A stretch of 64,000 nucleotides of DNA, from positions 39,889,719 through 39,953,718 of the forward strand of contig CM060075.1 of assembly GCA_030533445.1 (NCBI GenBank), read 5' to 3'. The number at the start of each line of letters is the position of its first letter. Within the stretch, counting starts at the first letter, position 1. The notes beneath the pieces are model-generated. The model did no database searches and was not told the origin of the DNA. It was given only the letters and a program-made list of their open reading frames with translations. Below, piece by piece: positions 46,411 through 57,229 of this stretch. This DNA is from Cyprinodon diabolis. Its lineage: Eukaryota; Chordata; Actinopteri; Cyprinodontiformes; Cyprinodontidae. Made by a program: the position numbers and the translations under genes.

Positions 46411-47662
46411 TACACTATATTGCCAAAAGTATTTGCTCACCTGCCTTGACTCACATATGAGCTTAAGTGACATCCCGTTCCTAATCCATAGGGTTCAATA
46501 TGACGTCGGTCCACCCTTTGCAGCTAGAACAGCTTCAACTCTTCTGGGAAGGCTGTCCACAAGGTTTAGGAGTGTGTTTATGGGAATTTTTGACCATTCT
46601 TCCAGAAGCGCATTTGTGAGGTCGCACACTGATGTTGGACGAGAAGGCCTGGCTCTCAGTCTCCGCTCTAATTCATCCCAAAGGTGTTCTATCGGGTTGA
46701 GGTCAGGACTCTGTGCAGGCCAGTCAAGTTCATCCACACCAGACTCTGTCATCCATGTCTTTATGGACCTTGCTTTGTGCACTGGTGCACAGTCATGTTG
46801 GAAGAGGAAGGGGCCAGCTCCAAACTGTTCCCACAAAGTTGGGAGCATGGAATTGTCCAAAATGTCTTGGTATGCTGAAGCATTCAGAGTTCCTTTCACT
46901 GGAACTAAGGGGCCAAGCCCAGCTCCTGAAAAACAACCCCACACCATAATCCCCCCTCCACCAAACTTTACACTTGGCACAATGCAGTCAGACAAGTACC
47001 GTTCTCCTGGCAACCGCCAAACCCAGACCCGTCCATCAGATTGCCAGATGGAGAAGCGCGATTCGTCACTCCAGAGAACGCGTCTCCACTGCTCTAGAGT
47101 CCAGTGGCGGCGTGCTTTACACCACCGCATCCGACGCTTTGCATTGCACTTGGTTATGTATGGCTTGGATGCAGCTGCTCGACCATGGAAACCCATTCCA
47201 TGAAGCTCTCTGCGCACTGTTCTTGAGCTAATCTGAAGGCCACATGAAGTTTGGAGGTCTGTAGTGATTGACTCTGCAGAAAGTTGGCGACCTCTTCGCA
47301 CTATGCGCTTCAGCATCCGCTGACCCCGCTCCGTCAGTTTACGTGGCCTACCACTTCGTGGCTGAGTTGCTGTCGTTCCCAAACACTTCCATTTTCTTAT
47401 AATACAGCTGACAGTTGACTGTGGAATATTTAGGAGCGAGGAAATTTCACGACTGGATTTGTTGCACAGGTGGCATCCTATCACAGTTCCACGCTGGAAT
47501 TCACTGAGCTCCTGAGAGCGACCCATTCTTTCACAAATGTTTGTAAAAACAGTCTGCATGCCTAGGTGCTTGAATTTATACACCTGTGGCCATGGAAGTG
47601 ATTGGAACACCTGATTCCAATAATTTGGATGGGTGAGCAAATACTTTTGGCAATATAGTGTA
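46411..47662 (-). mobile_element. Complete Tc1-like transposon, short inverted repeats
   Basis: The element 46413-47660 (1,248 bp) is flanked by TA on both sides. The inverted repeats are 29 bp and perfect, beginning CACTATATTGCCAAAAGTAT. One intact transposase on the minus strand fills the interior. It belongs to a different Tc1 family from the 355-1966 element, with other ends and only about a third of its protein residues in common by eye. Perfect ends and an open frame point to a young copy. Confidence 0.96.
46495..47526 (-). CDS. Tc1-like DD34E transposase, open frame
   Basis: From [13 protein letters not shown] at 47526 the protein is 343 aa, the normal length; the frame extends upstream to 47754, beyond the element end, so the internal ATG is the real start. 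Order of domains: a paired-like helix-turn-helix ([20 protein letters not shown], about 24-43), an AT-hook-like GRPRK (59-63), a second helix-turn-helix (about 67-110), and the catalytic core with D154 (LWSDESRF), D245 (FQHDCAPVH) and E280 ([11 protein letters not shown]), 34 residues apart. The [15 protein letters not shown] motif precedes the second D. It ends AKGGPTSY. No disabling change is seen; activity is untested. Confidence 0.94.
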   Translation of the reverse strand: MGRSQELSEFQRGTVIGCHLCNKSSREISSLLNIPQSTVSCIIRKWKCLGTTATQPRSGRPRKLTERGQRMLKRIVRRGRQLSAESITTDLQTSCGLQISSRTVRRELHGMGFHGRAAASKPYITKCNAKRRMRWCKARRHWTLEQWRRVLWSDESRFSIWQSDGRVWVWRLPGERYLSDCIVPSVKFGGGGIMVWGCFSGAGLGPLVPVKGTLNASAYQDILDNSMLPTLWEQFGAGPFLFQHDCAPVHKARSIKTWMTESGVDELDWPAQSPDLNPIEHLWDELERRLRARPSRPTSVCDLTNALLEEWSKIPINTLLNLVDSLPRRVEAVLAAKGGPTSY

Positions 47663-49195
47663 TATTGCATGTTATATTGATGAAGAAAAAAAAAGCAACT
47701 CAAGCATTTTTTAAAGCTAATGCACAGACACTGCATACAAGTGTATGGAATCATGCATGCACAACCTACAAATAGAAAATTACTATAGCATTAACAGACA
47801 TGTAGTTGTAATTCAGTCTTAATGTGAAATACTGAAATTATATGCAAAATGTAATTACCATAATAATGTCATCAATACATTTATATTAAATGTACATCAT
47901 CAATTTAGCACTTTTGGCACATCTGTATTATTATAATATGCTCCATTAACACATTAATGTTGTTGTGATGTAATTTTATAATATATTATATTACATGATT
48001 TATAGACTTCATACTGACTATGCCATAAAATGTGCCTATTCCTTTTCTTAAAATCGTACATTAAAGTAATCTACTAATGATATTGAACAGCGAGTGTGTT
48101 TCAAAGTGAGGAATTTATCTTTATTTTGAAAGTCTTAAACCTCACTAAAAAGCACGTATTGTTTACATTGCGACATTACGTCTAACTAGGGAGTACCAAT
48201 ATGGCGGCCAGTGGCTTCACTCTATCAGCTATCCAGTGAATAAATAGAGATAACTGTATAAAATATGGCCGCCATCTTGGATTGGTCAACCTACTCCCAT
48301 AGACAAAACAATTCCTGCTCCTGCTGCATATTTGTGTTGTAATCGATGACTATTGAGGTCAGAGGATAACTTTATGACTAATGGACATGTGGTTGTATTT
48401 TGTGAGAACATCACTTTACTCATATCCACCGACTGAAAGCCAGTTAATGAAAGCAATGCAAAATGTTTATTTTATTCTTTTTTTACACTATTTAAATCTC
48501 TGCAAAAAAATTAAATACAGCTATGTATAAGGTGTGAGAGCTTTGCTTTATTGTCTTAAGGTTTTTTATTTTTGAATTGTTGTGTTGTTGCTATTCTACT
48601 GTATTAATTCTAATAAAGTAAAAAAATCACAACAGCACCAAAAGGTGGAATTTCATGATATATCGAGCTTAAATATAGAAAAATATTAGTATCGGTATCA
48701 CCGATCATCGGTTAGCAAGACGGTTCTGTTTTATTCCCGGTCTGATGTGGGCCTTGAAGTTTCTTGGTATCAGATTGATACCAAAGTTATCAGTATTGCC
48801 AATCTCCAATTGAAATGAACTGAACCATGTTATAATAGCTGTATTTATAATATAGAAGCAAAAATACCTGAAATATCTGGTATTCAGGGAGTCACAATTG
48901 ATTTAATCTGCTGAATCTTCATTACATCGAGTAGAGCAGTGTCCGCCCCAAGATGGCGGCACCATGTCTTGACATCGCCAATAGGCGGTCACTGCAGGGT
49001 ATATTTATACATCTCCACCAGACTGAGGTCAGCTGAGGTCCCAGTGGATCTAATTCAGATTAATCCACAGGACGGCTGAATCCCAAACTGGCCGTCCTGC
49101 AGAGGGTCCGCCACATTAAATGACATACCAAACCCCGTAGTGGGTCGGGCCATAGGGTGAGTGGACCATTCAGCCCTTAAATAACGAGTCTGCAT
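47663..49195. other. Unassigned stretch with possible old transposon edges
   Basis: No gene. Words at 46330 (GCCATATTGGAACCCCC) and at 48263-48285 (GGCCGCCATCTTGGATTGG) hint at a larger old element around the Tc1, but its ends could not be fixed. Near 48714-48755 GCAAGACGGTTCTGTTTTAT resembles the head of the SINE at 61129. Confidence 0.35.
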
Positions 49196-49835
49196 TAAGG
49201 CCCCGTCCACACGAAGACGAACCCTGGCCTAAACGCACAAATTTTTCACCAAACCAGCCTCTCATCCACACGAAGCCGGCGTTTCGGGGGTCTGTAAACG
49301 ATCTTTTTTTTATTCAGCCTTCAGAGTGGGAAGATTTTGAAACGCCGTTTTCGCGTTTCCATCTTTACGCTCTAACCGCATTTTTTTTTTTACACGCATG
49401 CGTCATAGCGTCGCCTCTAAACACGCATGCGCGACACAGTATCACAACAACAATGGCGCCGTACTGTGTTGAATGGTTGCTGCTCGTGCTACTCACCCTG
49501 CTGTCGGGCTTACAACAGAATCTTCTTCTTCTGGAATATCTCCAGGAAGAACAGAGCAATATAGACGACATAGTTCAGCACCTGAATTTGACTGAACCAC
49601 GAAAATGGACCCGCAGGGCAACCATGTATAAATATTAGTGCGCATGCCCAACATTTCGTCGCCTATTTTTGCTTTGGCACCACAGCGCCACTTACAGGCC
49701 TGGCATACATTTTGCAGCGTTTTCATGCATTCGTGTGGACGATCACATTTATTTTACGTCTCCGTCTTTATGGCAAACGTTTTGGAAAATATCAGCGTTT
49801 CATGTTCGTTTTGACTTCGTGTGGACGGGGCCTAA
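49196..49835 (+). mobile_element. PIF-Harbinger non-autonomous element
   Basis: The element 49199-49832 (634 bp) has a 3-bp TAA duplication (49196-49198 and 49833-49835) and ends GGCCCCGTCCACACGAAG and CTTCGTGTGGACGGGGCC, perfect over 18 bp. Three-base TWA duplications with such ends are the Harbinger pattern. An open remnant (49453-49638) lies in the middle. Confidence 0.88.
49453..49638 (+). pseudogene. Harbinger coding remnant
   Basis: A 61-codon frame, MAPYCVEWLLLVLLTLLSGL then QEEQSNIDDIVQHLNLTEPR. It starts shortly after a CpG-rich region within the element. No domain is visible; it may be the N terminus of the parent transposase left by internal deletion. The hydrophobic start resembles a signal peptide only by composition. 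Confidence 0.35.
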
Positions 49836-51577
49836 ATTACAGGGATTTTACTGTGGGTGTAACGGTGAACTAGTAGTGGAGGAAACGCCTACATTCAAAT
49901 GGAAGCTCCACTGGTTTGCTGCATCTTAATAACATTGACAGAAAATAACAAGGAAAAAAAAAAATATTATCCCTAAATTAGAATAGTAATGACTGGATAA
50001 TTTTTTTTTAAAGAAAAAAGCAAATCTTTCAGAATATGTTAACCTGTGCCATGTGGCATCAGTGTGTTGCCGTAGGAACAACTGTTTTCCCTTTCATGGA
50101 GGGAAGAGCCCGTCCTATTCTTATTTAAACCCCTCAAGTACAACTCAGGCGCCTTCCACAGCTGTGAGTGTGACTTCATAGTTGAGGTTAGGGAGTGGTT
50201 TGGGATTCATCTGTGGAGTGGTGCTACAGTATATCATTCGCACTCCCTGCATGCTTCTCTGGGTTACTGAGGATAACATTCGGCCCCAGAATACTTTGCA
50301 GCTGCTGCTGGATTGAGGCGTCCCACTGCTCCCCGGGGAATCCATCGACACAAGAGAACAACTTTTACTGGAATATTTTTGGTGATTATTATTGCTGCTA
50401 TGGAGCTAAAACATCAGAAAGGATCACCGCTGTGAGAAACCTGCATCAGGCGAATAAAAAAGCTCAGAATGCATTGGATTTCAACCTTTTTTTTTTTAAT
50501 CGAAACTTAATCTGCTGCGAAAACAATTTAGTAAAAAATAATGTTTATGATTTTTCTGTATTATCTTAGAAATATTTGCAGTCAACTTTCAGCAGAAAAA
50601 CTTTAAAACAATAAAAGTGCAGCAGTTCTAGGGTAAAAGAAAGACAGCAATATAAAGGAACCTTGAAGGCGTGCCGACATTACATTTTGTTTAACGTTCT
50701 TTAGGGCGTGTTTCTGACCACAGCCTCAATCACAGGGAGATAGAACAACATATGTGGATCCTCTGACACAGCAGCTGCCGACTGATAAACAGTTGTTACA
50801 TAGGCTGGGCATCAGGCTTTGGTTACATGGCAGAAAAAATAAAATAATAAAGAAATAAAAAATAAATAAAATCAATGACTTGTTAATATTAGGAAAGGTT
50901 TATAAAACCTTTCCTAATATTTAGATTAATTCTTCAAAGTCCTTCAAATAAAGTTAACTTACTTCCACGATCCAAAAAACAAATAGCGTAAATGCACATT
51001 AGTGAAATTTTAAAGGAATCCTACCCATAATGCTTTGCTTTATTTAAGAGCGTCTGTGCAAAAATCAATGAAATATGTAAACATGTCAAACCAGAACAAA
51101 GAGACTTGAAGCTGATCACAGTGCTTCAAAAAGCTGCTTCTGCAAAGATCCACTCATATAAAGAACAATAAGTGGATTCTAAACTAAAGTTGGTAAACAT
51201 CTAGGAAACATCTGCTGGTATTAGAGATAAAGAGAGAAAACATCAAACTTCTTCATATAACAGTCCAAATCGATCTGAGCCATTCAAGGATACAGTGCTA
51301 CATTAGAGGTGAACTGAGGATGCTCAATTCGGCCTGAGGAGGCCGCTTGGTTTCATAACAAGAAAATAAAAAATAATACTTTAAGTTCAGTTTTGCTTCT
51401 TGTCAGGATTGGAAAGTTAAACTGAAGGTTTCTCTTCTCTTCTTGCATTGCTCTGGAAGGCTGGTTGTTCCTGCTGAGATCCACAAGAAAAATAACCTGA
51501 AAGAGAACAAACGATTGGAAATAAACACCAGAGACTTTTAAAGAAATTCTCGCCACTTTAGATGACATGTAGCTTAG
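49836..51577. other. Unassigned stretch
   Basis: About 1.7 kb with no gene. It contains the perfect hairpin at 50885-50921. The overlapping frames at 50145-50351 and 50195-50569 have no domain; part of this sequence resembles 15835-15880. Confidence 0.4.
50885..50921. repeat. Perfect 17-bp hairpin
   Basis: The arm AATATTAGGAAAGGTTT, a three-base ATA loop and the perfect complement (50905-50921), immediately after an A/T-rich low-complexity run. Confidence 0.92.
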
Positions 51578-52046
51578 CCGTTAGCCAGTGATGGGACTAA
51601 CGGCGTTGAAAGTAACGGCGTTACTAACGCCGTTACCTTCTATTAGTAACGAGTAATCTAACTAATTACTTTGACTGTAACTATAACGCAGTTACCATTG
51701 CAGACACCCCGTTACTGCGCGTTACTCAGGTCGCACAATGAACCTTTTTTCATGATAGGACTCGTGCGCAGCTGCGTGAAGCTGACACCCCACCCACGTC
51801 AAAAAACTCTGCAAATAGACTGAATGGTTAGTGCAACGTTAGTGCAGATTTGTGCAGAAAAAAATATTGTTTGTGCTACTTTTGTTTAAGAGATATTAAA
51901 GATTATTTTTAGGTCATCCAGAGGTGCGCGCCTTGTCATGAGAGAGGGGAGGATGAGAAAGGCTGATGTATAGTGAGATTCCGTCTGTCAGTTGGGTAGG
52001 TGGGTGTTTCCGCTGGTGGGTGTTAACGTACAGCACACACAGAGAG

Positions 52047-52403
52047 ATGGAGAGTGAGGATGACTCCAGCAGCAAACAGCGTTTTCCTGTTGTAAATACC
52101 GGTGTTACGTCGAGCTGCGTTTCCCCATCAGATACGGTTTCCTCTGCATCTCCGCACAGCGCAGGCGGCACGAGTCACCGCGCAAGCGACAGGAAACGCG
52201 CATGCTCGCTAAAGGCGCGCACCAGTCGCCCTGTGCTCGCGCCACATGAGAACTATGTAGAGCGTGAACGATCAAATGATAGCCTATATGAAGAAAGGGA
52301 GAAATCTGGATGGATGGATGGATGGATGGATGGATGGATGGATGGATGGATGGATACTCTGCCTTTTCAACCTACTGTATTTTTTATTTTAAACATTATT
52401 TGA
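52047..52403 (+). pseudogene. Short ORF remnant in family-A hAT, copy 2
   Basis: Begins [17 protein letters not shown] and runs open through the GATG repeat (WMDGWMDG) only because the repeat is frame-neutral here. Homologous to 11410-11574. Not a functional protein. Confidence 0.4.
52308..52352 (+). repeat. (GATG)n microsatellite
   Basis: About eleven GATG units inside the hAT copy; the matching site in the other copy (11697-11712) has only about four, so it expanded or contracted after insertion. Confidence 0.9.
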
Positions 52404-52982
52404 TGGCCTTTGTGGCAGGGATGGAGATCCATATTTTATGTCACACACAGAATATACATCTAGATAGATAGATGGATAGATAGATGTTGCAGTATCTATA
52501 ACAACCCAAACACACAGGATTTCAGAATTAGACATCCCCAGTTATTAATTTCATATACTCACCAGATCTGAATTCCCTGTTAAAAAACTTCACATCGCGT
52601 TCCCCCCTGATGATATTTACATTGAGTTGCAATAAATACAAAACTCTCTGCAGGTTCTTGTCTTTGTCGTCCGCTCTATTCAGCTGGCTTTTGAATCACA
52701 CCGCAAGAAGGTGGGGGCTGGGTGGTGAGGGGTACAGGGGCGAGAAACGCAAAAGTAACGCAATAGTTACTTTTACTAGTAACTAGTTACTTTTATTGTG
52801 GAGTAACTCAGTTAGTAACTCAGTTACTTTTTGGGAGAAGTAACTAGTAACTATAACTAATTACTTTTTCAAAGTAACGTGCCCAACACTGCCGTTAGCG
52901 TAGCAGGACGAGGATTCAGACGCTTCCAGCGTCTGTTCCATAAACAGCCAGAAACAATGTCATAAAACAAGTCGTTATAACA

Positions 52983-53130
52983 GGCTGCATGGTGGAGCAG
53001 TGGGTAGCACGGCTGCCTTGCAGCAAGACGGTTCTGTTTGATTCCTGGTTTTGGGTATTTCTGCGTGGAATTTCATGTTCTCCCTTAGCATGCATGGGTA
53101 TCTCTCTGGGTACTCCAGCTTCATATGGAT
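52983..53130 (+). mobile_element. tRNA-derived SINE head fragment
   Basis: GGCTGCATGGTGGAGCAGTG (box A side) and GCAAGACGGTTCTGTTTGAT (decayed box B) are followed by GTTCTCCCTTAGCATGCATG. It matches the 5' part of the full SINE at 61129-61483; the 3' half is missing. Confidence 0.75.
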
Positions 53131-53945
53131 TCATCTGTTAAAAACTGAACAGAAGCTTAAAATTAAAGGAGACAATAGTGTTATTAATGGTACAGTAGTA
53201 GCCATTCAAAATTTCCCCACTTTCCTTGGTGGGCCTTTCCTTAGCTGGTCCCCTACAATTCCTTTTTAAAAATCAATATTTGTAGTAAAATATTCCGTTA
53301 TGATTTGTGGATATTAGGATCTAAAGAAAAGCGCCATCTCCTGGTCAGACCCTGTAATAACGTGAAAGGGTGGAGTCAGAGTGAAAAGATATGTTAGGTT
53401 CATGGAGGGGATTTTGCTGGGAGTTGCAGGGAAGTGGGCTGACATTTGGCTGGCGTTTGACTAGGAAGGGCCATTTTGAATGGCTGCTACAGTATGTGGA
53501 AATAAGTGTAACGAGAAATGTGTTTCATCATCAAATAAAAGGATTCATCAAAACTTCCTGGATCATGATGCAACTGTAACTATAAATGAGGGTTTTTGTT
53601 TCTTTTGTTGGCCTTGGATCTTATTTCACTGGAAACATTAGTGAGTTTATTTTATTAGTGAGATTAATGTGCTCTACAGCAGATCAGAGGTTTCGTAAAT
53701 AAAGCCTGCGTGTGCCCACTTCCTCTGAAAGGGTGGCATTTATAAAAAGGACCTTGATGTGAAACTGTGCGGCCCCCTAAGGCCTAGTTTGACACCTCTG
53801 TAGGGGAAGCATGTGGTAAAGCGATGGGAAACAGGCAGAACTGAAGCCGATTATCTTTTTCTGACATTTAATTTTACTTCATATGAAACTTTAGCTAGAA
53901 ATAGATTTTAACTGGATCTGAAACTGCAGTATGATCTATGTTGCA
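53131..53945. other. Unassigned stretch
   Basis: No gene is supported. The segment around 53380-53570 looks like an old repeat but no family can be named. Confidence 0.4.
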
Positions 53946-53947
53946 GT

Positions 53948-54732
53948 TCCGAATTCTCCTGAGTGGTGCACGACTTTACATGAGTGAATAAAGTGAATGT
54001 CATTGGTCCATTATCAAGGGGGCGGGATTGTTATGGCAGAAGCATCTTGCTAACCAGTTAGCAACTTAGTGCTAGTAGGTTCCCAATGGGAAATTCCATT
54101 GGGACCAAGTAGCACCAAATTGGTGACTTAGCAACGACACTGTGAAGGAACGCTATGGACAGAGGAAACATGCAAGAGGAGGAGAGTTTAGTGTCGGAGG
54201 TCGTGGGGGAGTCTCCTCCATCATCCATTTTTTATTTATAGGAGGAAAGCGGGGACGAAGATGTTGTGGAAGAGGACGCCAGGGCGGCAGAAGCTTGGTT
54301 TGGTGTAGAAGGCTTCCAGCCGTACATTTTTGAGCCCTTGCCTCGCAACGCTGCCAGTTCTGTTAGCTCTACGCCTGCTGAAGACACAGACGTCCGTCCC
54401 CGTGAACACTGGGACGGAATTCAATGGGAAAGTAAAGGATTCTTATTTCAACCGTTGCGTATATTAGCTGCAACGTATGAGTCAAGATGCTATGACTGAA
54501 AAAATTTGATTGAAAGATGACCCTTGATATATGATTGGCCGAATTTAGGTGTTCAAGCTGACGTATAACTAACTGGCCTGCATAAGATAACGAACCCCCC
54601 ACCAGGGATTTTAAGACAAGTTTTTTTAAATAGAATTTTTTTCTAAATTTTGAGACGATATGGTCTGATAAAGAGTACATTTATATACATGTTTAACCCA
54701 GAATGATTTGACATTCAAATATGACTTTCCAA
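53948..54732 (+). repeat. Dispersed repeat with P2X7-like ORF, copy 2 (broken)
   Basis: Second copy of the repeat at 21974-22785. The reading frame equivalent to MDRGNMQEEESLVSEVV is stopped by TAG at about 54240 (TTATAG against TTAGAG in copy 1), so this copy is a pseudogene. Past the stop, VEGFQPYIFEPLPRN still reads, and at the 3' end this copy extends to LRILAATYESRCYD where copy 1 stops. Confidence 0.75.
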
Positions 54733-55282
54733 CAAGTTTAACTTCAAAATGAAAGTCTGTACATATTTAAAGGTTCCTTAATCATCACCATTCCTCCTCC
54801 TGATAACCTCCAGGGTCAGTTGCTCCACAGTTCAATGTATCAACGTAACAGAATAATTAATAAATGAATTAACAGAATTGTTTCCTCAGACCTAAAACAG
54901 TCTAAAAGCAGAATAAATGATTTAGCATTAGCAAAATTTTCTACCCTGCAGCTCCTTCTATAAATACATTTTATTTACTGACAAGGCACCATTAAATAAG
55001 CAGGCCTCCTAAAAGCAGAAGTTTTGGTGCTGAATTTTATTCCTTTTTCATGTAAGTTCATTATTTTTGTTGAATAAGAAAATTGTGTGCAGAGTTAAAA
55101 AAAAGACATGACAGGAAACTGTATCAGTTCAATAGAAGGAAGTTATCCGTCATTCCTGTGGAACCACCTTAGAATAATGACTGTGTGCCGCTCACCATAG
55201 GACCCTATGATGTATAAAAATGGACGGAAGAATAGAGCTAAACCCTTGATAATAGGAAACTCTGAACATAAACCCAACCTAC
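54733..55282. other. Region 3' of the Ig-gene transmembrane exon
   Basis: No cytoplasmic-tail exon could be identified for the minus-strand gene to the right. AT-rich and otherwise featureless. Confidence 0.4.
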
Positions 55283-55387
55283 TTCCTGTGTTTGATTTCC
55301 TTCTTCTAACGATGTAGATGAAAACGGAAGCGAGGCAAACGATGAAGATGAAGAAAAGGGGTAAAAGAACATAGAGTCTGACCCCTC
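55283..55387 (-). CDS. Ig-superfamily receptor, transmembrane exon
   Basis: Acceptor TTTTCAG then 105 bp in phase 1, encoding GGVRLYVLLPLFFIFIVC and LASVFIYIVRRRKSNTG, followed by GTAGGT. This is a single membrane-spanning helix of about 22 residues with a basic stop-transfer RRRK, giving a type I topology with the IgV domain outside. A 79-bp intron separates it from the stalk exon. The downstream tail exons were not found. Confidence 0.8.
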
Positions 55388-55466
55388 CTGAAAATGCAAG
55401 AGAGTCCAGATTAAAGAGCTTTAATCATTCAGGCTGAGATGGTTCTGTTTGGACCTGCATACTCAC

Positions 55467-55550
55467 CGCTACTGAGGCTCTCATTCTGAAAGGCTGGAGT
55501 GATTCTCTGAGTAAATGTCTCTGTTGTCGTCATTTTAACAAAGTCTGGGT
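55467..55550 (-). CDS. Ig-superfamily receptor, stalk exon
   Basis: 84 bp between GATGTTTCAG and GTGAGTATG, phase 1 at both ends, encoding DPDFVKMTTTETFTQRITPA then FQNESLSSG. It is Thr/Ser-rich with one N-glycosylation site (NES), as expected for a membrane-proximal stalk. It is separated from the IgV exon by an 81-bp intron without an in-frame stop. Confidence 0.78.
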
Positions 55551-55631
55551 CTGAAACATCAACGGGATCCATTAGATTCTCCAGAACCAAATAAACAAAC
55601 CAGAACCTGCAGTTTGGAGCAGTTTCCTCAC

Positions 55632-55991
55632 CAACAAGCAGCAGAACCTCTGCTTCTATGCTCAGGTTTGGGATGAAACACCTGAACCTCCCGGTATCCT
55701 CCAAGCTCACGTTGTGGATCCTCAGAGACACGTCTCCATGTCTCAGTCCTTCTGACAGAGACGTCCTCTGGATGTACGTCTCCATCATCATGTCTCTGTC
55801 CATCTTCCTGAACCGGTGCACGTACACGTACTCCACACGCTTCTGTGGGCCTGAGGCCTTCAGGTCCGGTCTGGACCACTCCACCGTCTTCTCCACAGCG
55901 TTCCAGTGAGGATCCACCCGACATGGAAGGACGACATCATCTCCAGGAGCTACTATGATTGGTTCTGATGGAGCAATCAGCTGATAGTTAC
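55632..55991 (-). CDS. Ig-superfamily receptor, V-set exon (butyrophilin/B7-like)
   Basis: Acceptor TGTTTCCAG, 360 bp in phase 1 at both ends, donor GTGAGG. It encodes one V-set domain: NYQLIAPSEPIIVAPGDDVV, the first cysteine in VLPCRVDP, the core Trp in TVEWSRPD, then RHGDVSLRIHNVSLEDTGRF and the second cysteine in FRCFIP. An NVS glycosylation site is present. In the B7/butyrophilin family such membrane proteins act in leukocyte co-signalling; teleosts have many lineage-specific copies, so orthology is not claimed. A signal-peptide exon should lie to the right (above 55991) but was not found. It could be a partial or pseudogenised copy. Confidence 0.82.
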
Positions 55992-56059
55992 CTGGAAACA
56001 GATCAGAGCAGGATTCTTTAGCAAAAACAAATATTTGTTTCCTTGATGTGCGTCACGGC

Positions 56060-56560
56060 CATCAAACAGACATAGTCCCCCCATTGTGTCCTGGGTCGTC
56101 CCCTCGGCCCCTTTTTGTTGGGAAGTGCCTGGAACGACTCCTAAAGGAGGCGTTCAGGGGGCAAAAGAGAGAGATGTCTGAGTCACCCCACCTCACTGCT
56201 CTAGATAAGAGAAAGTTCATCTATCTGAGACCTCTCTGACCACTTTTTAATAACCTTCAGGATTACTTTAACAGAGTTCTCCTCCCCCAAAAGAAGATTT
56301 CACTTTAGCAGATCATTAGCAGATACTGCAGTTATCAATTTTAAAGAATCTGTTTCACTTTCTCTCTCCTCTGTGTCGCTGAGCAGTGCTGCAGAGTGCA
56401 AAAGCGTAGCTTATTTCCCTTCACAGGTTGAAGATTTTGTCGATGGGGTTGCTGGTTCTCTGCGTACTGCCTTAGACAACACAGCTCCAGTGTTTCACAC
56501 AGGATTTTAGGAGACTGTTGGGAGAGTCTCTGACCCTCAGGGGTTTTCATGTGTGCACAT
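56060..56560 (+). pseudogene. Old LINE-like fragments
   Basis: GTGTCCTGGGTCGTCCCCTC with GGAAGTGCCTGGAACGACTC (56085-56142) matches a common fish retroelement segment. From 56422 the frame QVEDFVDGVAGSLRTALDNT then APVF resembles the endonuclease-RT linker of L2-type LINEs. Both are short and broken; family calls are tentative. Confidence 0.45.
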
Positions 56561-57229
56561 TTTTAAGTTTTGTTTTTTTTTTACCTTGGGCTTTTGATTT
56601 TATGCTATTACATCATGTTCTACTCACCCATATGAGTTTTGTGTCATTTGGAGCTGTTCTGAAGATATTTGGTTTTGTAATATTCAAGTAACGTCTTCCA
56701 ATGGGCAACGACTCTAAGGCACAAACTAAACTGTTCATAATTGATCATTTATGGAACGCAAGCATTCATAACATGAAGGCGAATCACTGTCCCCCAGACA
56801 TCCGCGGTTATATTTTTTTATATTTATTACTTTTTTTTTTTTAAACAAAGCGGAGTGTGTATGACGTCATCCGTGTGTGCCGGCTACCATTCATTCATCC
56901 TGTCCACTGAACTGCTGCCAGTTTTTACTCACATACCTGGAAGATGTCTAGTTCTACTACCACAGATGATCTCGCTCTGGAAATGGAATTGAATTAGAAT
57001 CGGAATTGATTAGCTAGCCGAATGAATAAGGGGTAGAGCGTAGCCACCTGGGGCCCGGGCTGCCCGTCACAACTCCAGTCCGGCGCACGGATGACGTCAT
57101 ACATGCGCCGCTGTTGGAAGACTGACCGTTGAATTTACAGCTTTGCTTTTTTTGCTCAGCTCTCTCTTTACCACAACCCACCGGTGCAGTGTCCACATTA
57201 TAGCAACAACCCGTCTGTATCCTGCACCA
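56561..57229. other. Unassigned stretch
   Basis: Contains a T tract at about 56829-56842 and two similar ATGACGTCAT-containing segments (56860-56872, 57089-57099), each a perfect CRE-like octamer TGACGTCA, in GC-richer surroundings. No gene is supported. Confidence 0.4.

Larger units (their letters stand above)
51578..52899 (+). mobile_element. hAT-type element, family A copy 2
   Basis: The element 51586-52891 (1,306 bp) has a perfect 8-bp duplication CCGTTAGC (51578-51585 and 52892-52899). It is collinear with 10950-12242 in the same orientation, including the [13 protein letters not shown] remnant at 52047 and the AGATAGATAGATGG repeat. Differences are mostly small indels and an expanded GATG repeat at 52308-52352. 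Confidence 0.94.

Noticed and set aside
46385..47203. 272-codon plus-strand frame
   Set aside because: Antisense shadow of the Tc1 transposase gene at 46495-47526.
55429..55917. Single 162-codon Ig gene starting MDPHWNAV
   Set aside because: The frame joins two exons across a stop-free intron; splice signals and the domain boundary show the V-set exon begins upstream at 55991.
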